From positions 62,001 through 126,000 of the forward strand of contig JAPJBO010000088.1 in NCBI GenBank assembly GCA_030068145.1: DNA of 64,000 nucleotides. The letters are read 5' to 3'. The position numbers and the translations under genes were made by a program. This DNA comes from Diplonema papillatum (lineage: Eukaryota; Euglenozoa; Diplonemea; Diplonemida; Diplonemidae). Below are positions 9,265 to 19,664 of the stretch, piece after piece. The number at the start of each line of letters is the position of its first letter. Position 1 is the first letter of the stretch. The notes beneath the pieces are model-generated. The model saw only the letters and a program-made list of their open reading frames with translations. It had not been told where the DNA came from and ran no database searches.

Positions 9265-9580
9265 AAAGCTCGGGCGATGCAAAGTTTTTGCGATGCTCAA
9301 GCAAAGTTCCTGTGATGCTCAGTTCGGGCATTGCTAAGTTTGGGCAATGCTAAATTCGGGCATTGATCCGGGCATTGCTAAGTTCTTATGAAGCACAGCT
9401 AAGTTCTTGTGACGCCCAGTTCGGGCAATGCGAAGCAAAGTTAGGGCAATGCAAAGTTCTGTCGTGACGCTCTGTTCAGGCGTTTGGGCGATGCGAAGTT
9501 CGGGCACTGCTGGTGAAGCACAGCTAATTTCTTGTGACTAAGGCTTTCGGGCAATGCTAAGCAAAGTTCGGGCGATAGGC
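9265..9580. repeat. Degenerate short tandem repeat (TTCGGGCAATGCTAAG-like)
   Basis: A 15-20 bp unit (AAGTTCGGGCAATGC and variants such as AAGTTCTTGTGACGC) is repeated about fifteen times with drift. No coding potential. Confidence 0.75.
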
Positions 9581-12295
9581 GAGCAATTACACCTTGCCAT
9601 AGGACCTACCGACCCATGTCCAATTGCTGTTGACACGGAAACCTTCTCCACTTCGGCCTTCAATGTTCTCCATTGAATATGCGCTACTACAACCAAGATC
9701 TGCACTACCAAGTTTTCGGAAAACTGGAGGTATAGTGCGTTGCTCAGGGTAGTCGAAGGCCTGACAATCACACTATTGCAACAAATTCATCTGCTTGCAT
9801 CTCCCGGAACTGCCATAGACTTATCTAACGTTGGTTTGCACGGTCCATCAGGGTCTGTCGCAGGTACGTATAGCCTTCAGGCCCGCGGCTTTACGATACT
9901 GCCTCGCACAAACGTTGGTCGCGTTTTGCACGCGTGGCAGTTCCCTGGTGCTTTGTCGCGTGAGGAAACGAGAGGAACCTCGGAGAGCAGACCGGAATAC
10001 TTTTGCTTTCGAGCTTTTGCTTTTGTTGGTTGTGGTTCATTTCGTTCTACCAGGGTAAGGAATCGAGCTTCGGAGCGTGGACCGGCAATACCGGCATGGT
10101 TTTCGGGGTGTCTGGAAGTAGCAAACGAGAATCGCGCCATATTCCGCGACTTTTGGCCCCTTTTAAAAGCGACAGCTTTTCGGTACAAAGCACGAAAGAA
10201 TGCACAGACACACAGAGTGAAAACCCGGTTTGCCGGCACTGCCGGTCGGCAGGTTCCGTGGGAAGCCCTGCTTTCGGATTTTGTTTGCTCTTTCGATAAT
10301 AGTCTTGCGGCCTGTGAGCAGGGATTTTTTTACAAACGGGGGCCGCCGTAACCTCGTAGATCGCAAGAAATCACACACAAAACGGGCTAGTGTTGCGCTA
10401 GCGCGAAGTCGTCGGCGTGCAAAGGAGTGCACTGCACAGCTCCAGCGGTACGATGGGTACGCACTGTGTGCACTCAGCCTGGGAGCCTGCCACATACTTG
10501 TCTTTTTCAGCGCTAACAAAAACGCGGGTTGTCGTACAATGTATTGTGAAGGCTTAAAAGACGTAGAAAGACTCAGTATGTTCGGAGGTCCAAGTACCTC
10601 AACTGAAGCATGAAAACAGGCAAAGACATGTGGGAAAACGATCAACCGGCACGCACATCAGGGTGCACACAAGATCGTGGGCAACCGGTGTACCGCTGGA
10701 AACAATTATCGGTTTCGAACAAGAGCAATATCAAGGGCAGCCTTGCCGACGAAACACGGCAAACGTAGCCCTCTCGGTGCAACGCGAAGCCGGCACGTGC
10801 GGAGCGAACTGGCCTGTTGCCAATGACTCCCTACGAGAGCTGGACTGAGTAGCACCTCATGAATTTTCATCGTCGAGATGCTGACAGTTGCTTGTAAGGC
10901 CTGACAATCACACTAATGCAACCAACCCCCCGACAGCGGCTGCAGCGGCAGCAACAACAGCAGCGACATCAACAGCGGCGACGCCGCGAGAACGCTCGGA
11001 AGACCCCGCGCACAGCATCAATCCATTCCCCACGCGGGGGGGGATGGCCGTGGAACCCTCCCCCGGGACGACGAAGGCCAGAGGCAGTGAAGTAACGAAG
11101 CCCCGAATGGTGGGTGGTGACCCCTCCTTGGCCCTGGCCCTGGCCCACGCCTGATGCCGCAACCCCTTAACCCGGGCGGCGGCGCATTGGCATGAGCCAG
11201 GAACCTCAAGGGGAGCAGCGCGAGAGGCATCATCCACGCTTCAAAGGCCCACACACTAATGCAACAAATTTGCAGTTGCTTGCGGTTGGTTGTGTTGCCG
11301 GTGATGCCGGGACAAAAGGCGAAGCGCGAAGCTTCGTTCAGTCTGCAGGCATCTTCCAGCTTGGAAAAAAACAGGAATCGGAACCCGAGTAAACGGAACT
11401 AATTCGGGGAGAAAGGTGAAACGCAAGAACATTTGTCGGAGTCGGGCTTGCATTGATGAGTTTAAACGAAGTAACGATCAATCCGCAACAATAGATCCAT
11501 AATGGAGCAAGCAATTCTTGTTCTTCGCGTGTACAGGGTATAAACCTCTCCGGGGAGAGTTTGTGATAACATTTGACGTTGGCTTCGTTTAACTATTCAG
11601 GTGCGTTCCGGAAATGTTCCCGGCAGTACAAATGCGAATGTACTACAGTATGAATGCATTAGCAACAGAAAGGTTTTGGCGCCGTTCGAAATAAGCATTC
11701 TGCTTTGCCCCTTCGTGCCCAACCTTGCGTGAAATTGGGACACCTGAGGGCCCACGTATGTTGTGAGGACAAATTGAAGACCAAACTTCGACACCAACCG
11801 CAGCCGTCAGGGTGTGGTTGGTTGGAGGAAGTTCTCGTTTTCACAACTCGTTCCCTCGAGATTAGCCAGTCACTCCAACCTCAACCGAGTAATCAAGGAA
11901 ATCGGACTCGCATAACAATGACAGGGCACTGGGTGCGTTGGGCCCATTACACGGAGGGGATATATGGTATGTGCTGAACACTGCGTTTATCGCAGCTCGT
12001 CGCTGCAGTTGTCCGTTGAGCTTTTGCCCCGGAGCGCACTTCTTTTTCAGTCCCCCGAGTCACAGCCTGATGAATAAAAACCCGGGTCCAAGAAAACACT
12101 GCGACATATTGTTTGTGCGCATTCTTGATTTTGGCGATTCGCTTTTGCTGTTGCTCTCCTCCTTCGGAGTTTGTTCTGGGGCTAGTACCGTTTCATAATC
12201 ATTGATTGCACTCTTGCATTGGTTGGATGCTTTTTGCTGGAATTGAGTGTGTCGTGCCATCCAGAGGGCGAACTGAGCTCTGGTGCCAAGGGCTT
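9581..12295. other. Gene-poor stretch
   Basis: No gene supported. GCCTGACAATCACACTA recurs at 9759 and 10899, and CACACTAATGCAACAAAT at 11251. A CAG/CAA-rich patch at 10925-10990 gives alanine- or glutamine-rich frames with no domain. R-like bases occur in reverse at about 10638-10660. Confidence 0.4.
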
Positions 12296-12475
12296 ATTCC
12301 AGGCCACATCAAGATTGTGACTGAAGTTTTTTCCTGGTGAAAATGCCTTGCGACTGTGACTGAAGTTTTTCCTGGTGAAAATGCTATAGGCCACATCAAG
12401 ACCGTGACTGAAGTGTTTCCTGGTAAAAATGCTGTAGGCCACATCAAGACTGTGACTGAAGTTTTTTCCTGCTGG
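12296..12475 (+). repeat. Tandem repeat, about 45-58 bp units
   Basis: Four copies of (GGCCACATCAAGA)..TGTGACTGAAGTTTTT CCTGGTGAAAATGC, the second lacking the GGCCACATC part. Confidence 0.8.
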
Positions 12476-12669
12476 ACTTCTCACCCAGAGAAGAAGGCGG
12501 AAAACCTCCTTGAAACGGGAGATCGGAAAACCCCTCCTGAGGCCACCCAGTGTGTCTTGCATATGCGGCGGCACCTCGTGCTTCCCGGTGACGCAGAGGA
12601 AGGCGGAGAAAAAGGGAGCGTGGAGCGCAAATTGCGATTCACTCCGAAGTTCGATGTAGCTTTCCCCAG

Positions 12670-12830
12670 CAGAACTCGCCCACTTGCCGACAGAGCTGGA
12701 AGGGCAAGATCGCACCCAGTTGCCGATGGAGCTGCGAGGGCAAGATCGCACCCACTTGCCGATGGAGCTGCGAGGGCATGATCGCACCCACTTGCCGATG
12801 GAGCTGCGAAGGCAAGATCGCATTCGTGGA
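12670..12830. repeat. 36-bp tandem repeat, four copies
   Basis: The unit CACTTGCCGATGGAGCTGCG + AGGGCAAGATCGCACC is repeated four times. The period is a multiple of three, so all frames stay open through it (12-residue repeats). I see no start, splice site or domain to make it a gene. Confidence 0.8.
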
Positions 12831-13009
12831 ACCGGGAGCCGGAATCTGCTCCTTTACTGCGCCGCGAGCCGAAGCATGACAATGCAAAATTCGTCAAAAG
12901 TGACTTTCCCTTTAGCTAGCGACCCGTACTGTGTGTGTGTGTGTGTGGGTGTCTGGGTCTAAAGCTCATGGCTTAAAATGGGCAACTTCTTCACCAGGGC
13001 GACCGGCCA

Positions 13010-13245
13010 GCGCGTTGTAATGGGACGCTACAAAAATACTCGACGTTGCTGCTTCGACTCCGAATGGAAGGGAGGAAATATAGAGGTAAGGGGCAAATAC
13101 AATACAAACACAATCTGATTTTTGATTTGTTCTTCGCTTACACCACCGTGTGTTGCTTTCCCACTCAGGACTTTGACCTGTTTTGTTTGTGTGATTTGTC
13201 GTGTCGGGGTAGACCCGCATGACCTCACGTCCGTTCAACACTCTT
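13010..13245 (-). repeat. T5 dispersed repeat, copy 1 (inverted)
   Basis: Reverse complement of about 36403-36605. Shared blocks include GGACGTGAGGTCATGCGGGT, GGTGGTGTAAGCGAAGAAC, TTGTGTTTGTATTGTATTTG and CCTCCCTTCCATTCGGAGTC. It lies downstream of the EF-hand exon, so probably within that gene's intron. Confidence 0.85.
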
Positions 13246-13537
13246 ACAGCACCTGACTGAACCATGGTCGTTCACGGTGGCCCACACCGTAGAGAGCGGT
13301 CGTTATCACAACCGCAAAGCTTGCTTGAGGCCGGACAACCTCCGAACGTGATCTTGCGGTGGGAAGGCAGCAAGCACTTCTCTTTCGTTGACCGCAAGCC
13401 ACTTCCCCGGAGCATGACTGCTCCTTATATGACTCCTAGACGACGGGCTTCGGGAATTGAGTGTGTGGCTGACAACTAATCCGATGCGGAGGATCCTGCC
13501 CAATATGCCGGCTCCTATGTACAAGCAGGCAACACAC

Positions 13538-14569
13538 CTTTTGCACGGTCTCTTCGACGAAACTTGAGGAGGCGGCGAGTCCGAAGTCGTTGAGTGCGGC
13601 ATAGTAAGCCTTCAGCTCGGGCACCTTAAGGTACCCTTCGTTCCGGGTGTCGAGGGTGTTGAAGATGGAGCGGAGCTCTTCTTCCGTGTGCGGGACGCCG
13701 GAAACGTCCTTGGGGGAGATGAAGGTCTCGTACTTGGTGGACGCGGGCCGCGCCCGTTCCATGACCTCGTACGGGGACAGAGGGCGGCGGTGGCTGGCGG
13801 GGTCGTGCGGGTTATTGTCGAGGCGCGCGGGGATCACGGGGTTCTTGGGCGGCGTCGCGGGGACCCGCTGAGGCGTGCTCAGCTCGGAGTTGCCGCTGTT
13901 GGACGCGTCGTCGACCGACGGCGGCGCCGCCGTCGCCAGCACGCAGCCGAGCGCGTCGTGGCTGGCGTACGACGTATCGCGCAGCAACTGCAGGCCTTCG
14001 CCTGCTCTGAGACACGGCTTCACCTTCTCGGCAGCCGGCTTGCCGCCATCATCCCGCAACGGCTCTCTGGTTCCGCCGTTCTGCTTCTCTTCCGACACAT
14101 TCGACAGCACCCGTTCGATGCCGGGCAGCGAAGGCTCCGAGTCTGACACCTTCGATACCACCCGCTCGATGTCCGGAAGCGATTGCTCCCTGCACGAGCC
14201 GTTAAGCTTCTCTGCGTCCGAAACCTTCGACACCACGCGTTCGATGTCCGGCAGGGATAGCACCCGGCACATTCCGTTTTGCTTCTCCGTGTCAGACACT
14301 TTCGACGCAGCTGGCGCGCAGTCGACCAGTGAAGCGCCGTTCTGCTTCTCTGCGTCCGACACTTTCGACGCCGTCCGCGCGCAACCCACCACCGACGGCT
14401 CCCTGCACATCCGGGCCCGGTCCGACCACAGCAGCGAGAGGGCCTCGCAAGGGTCGTCTTGCAGCTGGGTCGCCCGCTTGAGCAGGAGGAAAGCCTCGCC
14501 CGGGTCCATCTCAGCACGCCGCGTGCCGCCCTTCCCCCCGCAGGTCGTGGCTGCGCTGTGGGTTGTCAA
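13538..14569 (-). CDS. EF-hand protein with degenerate internal repeats, 5' exon
   Basis: A 344-codon exon ending at donor AAAAG|GTGTGT (phase 0); the rest of the gene is to the left and not found. Residues about 55-185 hold five imperfect units built on SLPDIERVVSKVSDAEKLNG, varying in length. An EF-hand loop lies near the 3' end (DTRNEGYLKVPE, 307-318): the Asp at position 1, Gly at 6 and Glu at 12 are kept, but Arg replaces the usual ligand at 3, so calcium binding may be weak. A helix follows (LKAYYAALNDFGL). The start may be ATG 14569 or a splice acceptor near CCCACAG just inside. Role unknown, plausibly a calcium-responsive adaptor. Confidence 0.65.
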
Positions 14570-14589
14570 AGGGTCGAAAGGTTTGGGGG

Positions 14590-14725
14590 AGAGACGAGTT
14601 AGAGTGCAGGGACCATCTCTCCGGGGAGTATCCGGTCGGCCTACTACTGTCCCGTACTACTACATACGGCGGGCGTAATCCGTGTACGTCGTAGGCGCGG
14701 TGCGAGCCGCGGCCCTGTCATAGAG
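14590..14725 (+). repeat. T1 repeat copy
   Basis: Core GAGTGCAGGGACCATCTCTC at about 14604 and tail (TACGGCGGGCG...GAGCCGCGGCCCTGTC) to 14720. It sits directly upstream of the EF-hand gene start, so it overlaps the presumed promoter. Confidence 0.8.
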
Positions 14726-14949
14726 GATGATGAAGGTTTACACGAGCATGTTCACGATTTCTTACTTACGTGAGAACCGCCCCCCGAACCAGGAGCCATT
14801 GGTCCATCGCACACTGCTGCAGGGTGGAGAATTTGGACGGCGCGTGTGTGTTGTTGGCTGAGAAATCGTTGAGCAAAGAAGTGTGCAGTCGACGTGATAA
14901 CGACCTGAGTGCTGCGTGCCAGCACATGCTGGTTGTCCACGAGGCTGGT

Positions 14950-15310
14950 TCGCGGGGCGCGGTGCCCCCAGCTTGTTCGAGGGACTTGGAAAAGCTTGTT
15001 CCAGATTGCAGGGTTTCACCCGTACAATTGTGCTCGCAACCCTGGCAGCTTGTTGAGCGTCAAAAGCGTTGCGCTGCGACCTACGCCTCCAAAACACGAA
15101 AAGGCTTTGTGCGTGCCGGTTGATCGACTTTCACGGGGCTCGGTGCCCTCAGCTTGTTCGTGAGACTTGGAAAAGCTTGTTCCAGACTGCAGGGTTTCAC
15201 CCGTGCACTTGTGCTCGCAACCCTGGCAGCTTCTTGACATCAAAAACGTTGCGCTGCCACCAACGCCTCCAGAACACGAAAGGCTTTGTGCGCGCGGTTG
15301 ATCGACTTTC
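14950..15310 (+). repeat. Tandem duplication, two copies of about 181 bp
   Basis: Copies 14950-15130 and 15131-15310 share GACTTGGAAAAGCTTGTTCC, GCAGGGTTTCACCCGT, CTCGCAACCCTGGCAGCTT and AAAGGCTTTGTGCG. No domain in the frames crossing it. Confidence 0.85.
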
Positions 15311-15953
15311 GTTCTGGCTTTCAAGGCTGCCTGCGCCTTTCTGGACTCGGCCCGCAAGGATTGGTGCTGAAAAGAAGCGGTGACAAGTCAGGTGGCGAGG
15401 GGGGGGGGGGGGAACAACGAAGCCGGAATAGGAGCGACAGCAAGGAAAGAAGCGAGGGTTGTGTTCGAGGCAAGTGGAACAAAGATTGGCGGCGGTAGTT
15501 GGTTGTAGGGGGCCGGTATGAAACGAACCGAGCTTCCCCCAGTACCAACACACAATTTCGTGGGAATACATGGGGTCCCTGTCATGGACTGTGTGTGAAC
15601 GCCCTCCGATGCGGACTCTACTTGAACTATGCCGCACTACGCTGTAGTGCCACGTGCTTGCTGATAGAACCCAGCACGGTGTTCCCAACACGTGTAGTAG
15701 CATGCCAGCTGTTGCGGTCCTTTAACCTCCGGACGCGATCAGGTCGTTTAACCTGCGGCTACCAGGTGTTAACAAGCTCCGGGGGATCCGTCCTCTGAGC
15801 TCAAACACGCGTAGCGCAGGCAGGTTCGGAGGAGTTGCGGCTGCTGATCGCTGAGGTCAATCGGTTGTGACACCGGGTGGCAGGGTTGCGTTTTGCCGCG
15901 CCCTTCGTCGTAGCGCACCGTGACGGTTTGCGCGGGCTACGAACGAACGCCAA
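15311..15953. other. No gene supported
   Basis: A G-run at 15401-15412 and non-descript sequence. Nothing recognised. Confidence 0.35.
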
Positions 15954-16316
15954 AAATACTCGAGGGGCTGCCCTGTGCTTACTTCGAAGGAGGCTAGAGG
16001 GGACGCACGCCACTGAACCCAGATTCACCTGTGTTTCGTGTGGGCTACAGCACATTTACCTCCTTTGATCTTCTGCAGCTGGCAGCCTCCTCAAGTATTT
16101 CCTACAAAGCAGGTGCTTATACAAAAAAAACAATACTTGAGGGAGGTGCCTTGTGCTTATTTCGAGGGAGGCTAGGGGGGTGAATTAATACAACTACAAA
16201 ATGGGTCTTTTCACTTGAAACGCGTACGCTCGCCAAACCTAGGTTCACCTGCGTTTCGTGTGGCAGCACAATTCCCTCTTTGAGATTTCGCAACCGGCAG
16301 CCTCCCTCAAGTATTT
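15954..16316 (+). mobile_element. Two adjacent T3 MITE copies
   Basis: 15954-16100 and 16132-16316. Each starts with AATACTCGAGGGGCTGCC or a variant and ends with the inverted form GGCAGCCTCCTCAAGTATTT. Between are CACCTGTGTTTCGTGTGG and CTTCGAAGGAGGCTAGAGG blocks shared with the copies at 22141, 24038, 42993 and 62684. CCTACAAAGCAGGTGCTTAT follows the right end, as it does at 62834. Confidence 0.85.
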
Positions 16317-17425
16317 CCTACAGTAGCAGGTGTTGACGTACAAAAGAATATCACGGACACCACAAAGGTAGCGTGTGTGGGCTGTGATCATGGGCGATAA
16401 TTCCTTTGCTTTCAACAAGATAATAAGGCACCCCCCCCATCTGCGCCCAGTCTGCGCGAGCAGAATTCCGCGTCGAAAAGGAGAAAGGGGTTTCAACGCA
16501 GTACTGTGTAGGGGTCGCGGTGTCGCCGAGGGGAACCCCTTGGGCTTAGTGTTTTGGAGGGGAAGGGAACTAAGTTCGGTTGGGCAGTCGAATTTCAGGT
16601 TGGTAATCAGTCGGACATAAAGCTGAACAATCGGATTTGAAGTCGCGGCAGGTCAACAAACTGTGTGCGCCGCCAACTCCCTTTTCGCTGTGCGACACCT
16701 GAAGCGGAAACCTTTCGTACAGCATCGAGCTCATTGGTAGTTTGCAAATTCGACAACAAGGTTCCTTTCCCTTTGTAGCCTTTGAGGTGCCGATACAAAA
16801 ACATTATTTCCGGAGTTTCGGTCTTGCACGTTCCGGAAATGCTCTCTTCAGTACAACAGTACTACTAGAGGACCGGCACTTCGTTTTGGTTGTGCGTGCC
16901 GATAAAAGGGTGCCCCCACAATAGTATCAGCTGAAGATGCGAAAATGGAACAACAAAAAACGTCAAGAGAAACCGTCATTATGCTCGGGATGAAAAAAAT
17001 GACAAACACTGTGACGATCGGCACTGCTGTGCCGCCCCCCACCACAGCCTTTTTCTTCGAGTGGTTTCGCGATTCTTCCGTGTGTGGCAACTTGACCTTC
17101 TCAGTATCCTACGTCATTATCATCAGCAACGCACACGATGCCGAAGCTTCAGCTCTTGACAGATGCTGGTGGCAGCGTGGCCTTGACGAAAAGGTTGGCG
17201 AGCCTTCACGAGCAACCCACGGTCGATGACCCCGAACGTCAACTCGGCTAACTTGACACGTGCTTCATCTCGCAGGGGCAGCCCACGAGAAGTGTTCCCG
17301 TTTCGCGTTCAAGCGAATGAGCCTGCAATGTAGTGAAGTCCGAAGGGTTTACGGGCGCGTCGGCCGTGTGTCCTCATTGCAGGAGATCTACGACCAATTG
17401 CCGGATGGATGCGGGCAACTCCACC
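16317..17425. other. No gene supported
   Basis: Contains an R-repeat scrap (about 16876-16915). A 37-codon plus-strand ORF at 17139-17252 (MPKLQLLTDAGG...) has no family match that I know. Other frames look random. Confidence 0.35.
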
Positions 17426-17583
17426 TTTGTACTCAACGACACCCTCTGGGTGCTTCCAGGTTACGCGCAATCGGGGGTTTGAAACATGATGATTAATATC
17501 AAAAGCCCGCACCCACGCGGCGTTGACTGTGGCTGGTCTTTGTAAGGGCTGCCTTGATGTTACTTTGATCAAAGTCACACTAA
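17426..17583 (-). repeat. T7 repeat, copy 1
   Basis: Matches 53413-53561 in the same orientation: GGTTACGCGCAATCGGGGGT, AAAGCCCGCACCC, GGGCTGCCTTGATG and TTTGATCAAAGTCACA. On the minus strand both end at CACCCAG, followed by similar coding-like bases (GVVEYKGGV here, GVWYEGAV at 53 kb). Confidence 0.75.
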
Positions 17584-17639
17584 ACGCTAAAACTACGACC
17601 AACAATCACAGAAGTGGGAAGGAGAGGCAAAGGAGGGAA

Positions 17640-17815
17640 CTTCATGGACCGCAGTGCTGCTGATTGAGTTCGCTTCCACTTCGATGGCCTCGCGTGGATA
17701 GGAAGGGAGGGATAACTGGCGTGGTCCGAAGGTTTCGTCCGTGAAGCCCGGCTCCCTGTCTTCGTCGTCATTGTGGGAGATCGACGGCGAGGCCCGCCGG
17801 CCGCCTTCGCCTGCA
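17640..17815 (-). pseudogene. Stray C-terminal exon resembling the end of the ABC ATPase
   Basis: On the minus strand a frame from about 17815 reads ...SPSISHNDDEDREPGF... and then YPREAIEVEANSISSTAV and on to a stop near 17595. The ABC gene just upstream ends RPQAIEVEMNTMGGNAILS. The shared (E/Q)AIEVExNxxxxxA end and its position suggest an alternative last exon or a remnant of a neighbouring paralogue. An acceptor-like CCGTGCAG precedes it. Confidence 0.4.
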
Positions 17816-18010
17816 CGGTGGAGTCCAGCCCCAGAGGCTGGAGTTCAAGCTGGAGTTGAAAAAGCGGGTATTTACACGCGCTTTGGTGGTAGTACCCCCG
17901 CTTTTCGGGTGTGACCCGGCGCACCCTCTTAAACTCCAGCTTTTGAGGCTGGACCTCACCGTGAGCGCAGCAGTGCGAAGAAACGGCGGGGTTGGGGGGG
18001 TTGCAAGAAC

Positions 18011-18150
18011 GTGCTTGTTGGGTGTGTGACATCTGCACCGTGCTCCGGTCCTTCGAGCCACGGACACATGCGGCGGGCCCATCGTCAGCACGGAACCTGG
18101 GTGTAAGTCTGGTCTGTCAGGCGGCTGTTCGTAGCTCGTCACAGCCACCA
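18011..18150 (+). repeat. T9 dispersed repeat copy
   Basis: Blocks CACCGTG(C/T)T(C/T)CGGTCC, GCCACGGACACAT, CATCGTCAGCACGGAACCTG and GTCTGGTCTGTCAGGCGGCT. Related copies: 18330-18512, 30340-30445, 32545-32690 and 47780-47935. Confidence 0.75.
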
Positions 18151-18329
18151 TCATGACAGGAAAGTCCGTCACGGGAAGAAGGCCCCCTACAACCGGGTCT
18201 GAGCGATCAGTTTAAAAACTCACCTCGCCCCCGATTGTGACACTGCGATTCGTCTTAAGGCGGCAAATTGTGCGGCCGTGAGGACAGGAGGGAGGGGAGG
18301 GGTCGGGACGAACCTCACCCTCTGCCGCA

Positions 18330-18512
18330 CAGACAGGACAGCGGTGTCAGTCTGGTTTGTCAGGTAGCTCGTCACAGGCTTCGTTGCACGAAGCCTGCGA
18401 CGAATAATCGGCCGGCTGCCGGCTGTTCCCTCCTCCCCTCTGCCGCAAAGACAGGACAGCGGTGTGAGTCTGGTTTGTCAGGCGGCTGTTCGTAGCTCGT
18501 CACAGCCAGGAG
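18330..18512. repeat. T9 pieces alternating with a copied piece of the ABC coding sequence
   Basis: GACAGGACAGCGGTGT...CTGGTTTGTCAGG occurs at 18331 and 18449. Between them, 18380-18440 repeats the coding bases at about 18786-18868 of the ABC gene (CTTCGTTGCACGAA, GCGACGAATAAT, GCCGGCTGCCGGCTGTTCCC). So a stretch of coding sequence has been copied into the 3' flank. Confidence 0.75.
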
Positions 18513-18551
18513 ATGGTGTGGGGGAGGAGTAGGAAGGGGTCAGGACGAACC

Positions 18552-19664
18552 TCAAGACAGAATCGCGTTCCCGCCCATGGTGTTCATCTCCACCTCGATG
18601 GCCTGCGGACGGAGGGTCGCGGGGGATTGGAAGGGCGACTGGTGCTGGTGGGGGCCACCCGCGAAGAGGCTGTGGGCGGCGGCGGCCGACGCGCGTCCCT
18701 CGGTGTTCAGTCGGAGAGCCTCCGGGCAGAACGTGGCGTAGTCCGACGGATTCCGCACCTCCGTCAGCGCCGCGCAGCTGTCGGGCTCCGCGCCTTCGTT
18801 GCACGAAATCTGCGACGAATAATCTGCCGGCTGCCGGCTGTTCCCTCCTCCCACCCCTCTTTGCCGCACTAGGCCGGACTCAATACCACCTGGCTCTGCA
18901 CCACCCTCGCGCAGGTCCGTGCGCAGGTCTTCCATGGCACGGTCTCTTTCTGCGACCGGGATTGTTTCGAGTCTGCCGATTTTGCCGTCCTGAACGTACA
19001 CCGCACGATGTGCGAACGACTTCATTTCGGGGTCGTGTGTCACCATGACGAGGGTTACGCCGTGGTCACGGTTGAGCTTCATGAGCAGGTCGATCACGAT
19101 TTTGGTGTTCTTTGTGTCGAGGTCACCCGTTGGCTCGTCGAGAAGGAGGACCTTCGGAGTGTTGGCCATGGCGCGGGCTATGGTGACCCGCTGCTGCTCG
19201 CCGCCCGAGAGCATCGACGGGTAGTGGTCGGCGCGCTCGGACATGCCAACGGACTCAAGCAGGTCGCGCACCTTCTGCTTCTGGTCGGACAGCGACATCC
19301 TGCCGGACAGCACCATCGGGATCTGCACGTTCTCTGCGGCCGTCATCGTCGACAGCAAGTTGAACGTCTGGAACACGAAGCCCATGTCGTGCAGCCTCAG
19401 ATCCGCCACGACTGAATCGGGGGTCCTCGCGGTGAGCCTGTTGCCCATCACCGCGAGGTTGCCCTTCGTCGGCTGGTCGATGGTGCCCAGAATGTTCAGC
19501 AGCGTCGTTTTGCCGCCGCCTGACGTTCCGTAGATCACGAGAAACTCGCCCTCCATCACATCGAGTGAAACCCCACGCAGAGCGGTCACGCCTTCGGTCC
19601 CCAGGAGGTACGTCTTCTGGATGTTTTCGCAGCTGATCACTACATTCTCCTGGCGCGCCGCCAT
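18552..19664 (-). CDS. ABC transporter ATP-binding protein, LolD/MacB type
   Basis: An uninterrupted 370-residue frame. All ABC ATPase motifs are present: Walker A GTSGGGKT (46-53), Q-loop Q99, signature LSGGEQ (152-157), Walker B VLLLDEP (172-178), D-loop and switch H210. The closest family is the bacterial LolD/MacB/FtsE-type ATPase, which also exists in protists and pairs with FtsX/MacB-like membrane subunits; none is seen here. Walker A has GTSGGGKT instead of the usual GxSGSGKS/T. After residue 240 there is a 130-residue tail, Ser/Pro/Ala-rich and without a known domain, where bacterial homologues stop. The tail overlaps sequence that is copied downstream. Likely role: powering membrane extraction or efflux of lipids or peptides. 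Confidence 0.88.
   Translation of the reverse strand: MAARQENVVISCENIQKTYLLGTEGVTALRGVSLDVMEGEFLVIYGTSGGGKTTLLNILGTIDQPTKGNLAVMGNRLTARTPDSVVADLRLHDMGFVFQTFNLLSTMTAAENVQIPMVLSGRMSLSDQKQKVRDLLESVGMSERADHYPSMLSGGEQQRVTIARAMANTPKVLLLDEPTGDLDTKNTKIVIDLLMKLNRDHGVTLVMVTHDPEMKSFAHRAVYVQDGKIGRLETIPVAERDRAMEDLRTDLREGGAEPGGIESGLVRQRGVGGGNSRQPADYSSQISCNEGAEPDSCAALTEVRNPSDYATFCPEALRLNTEGRASAAAAHSLFAGGPHQHQSPFQSPATLRPQAIEVEMNTMGGNAILS

Noticed and set aside
10888-11237. Alanine-rich frames on both strands
   Set aside because: They come from CAG/GCA-type low-complexity sequence, with no flanking exon signals.
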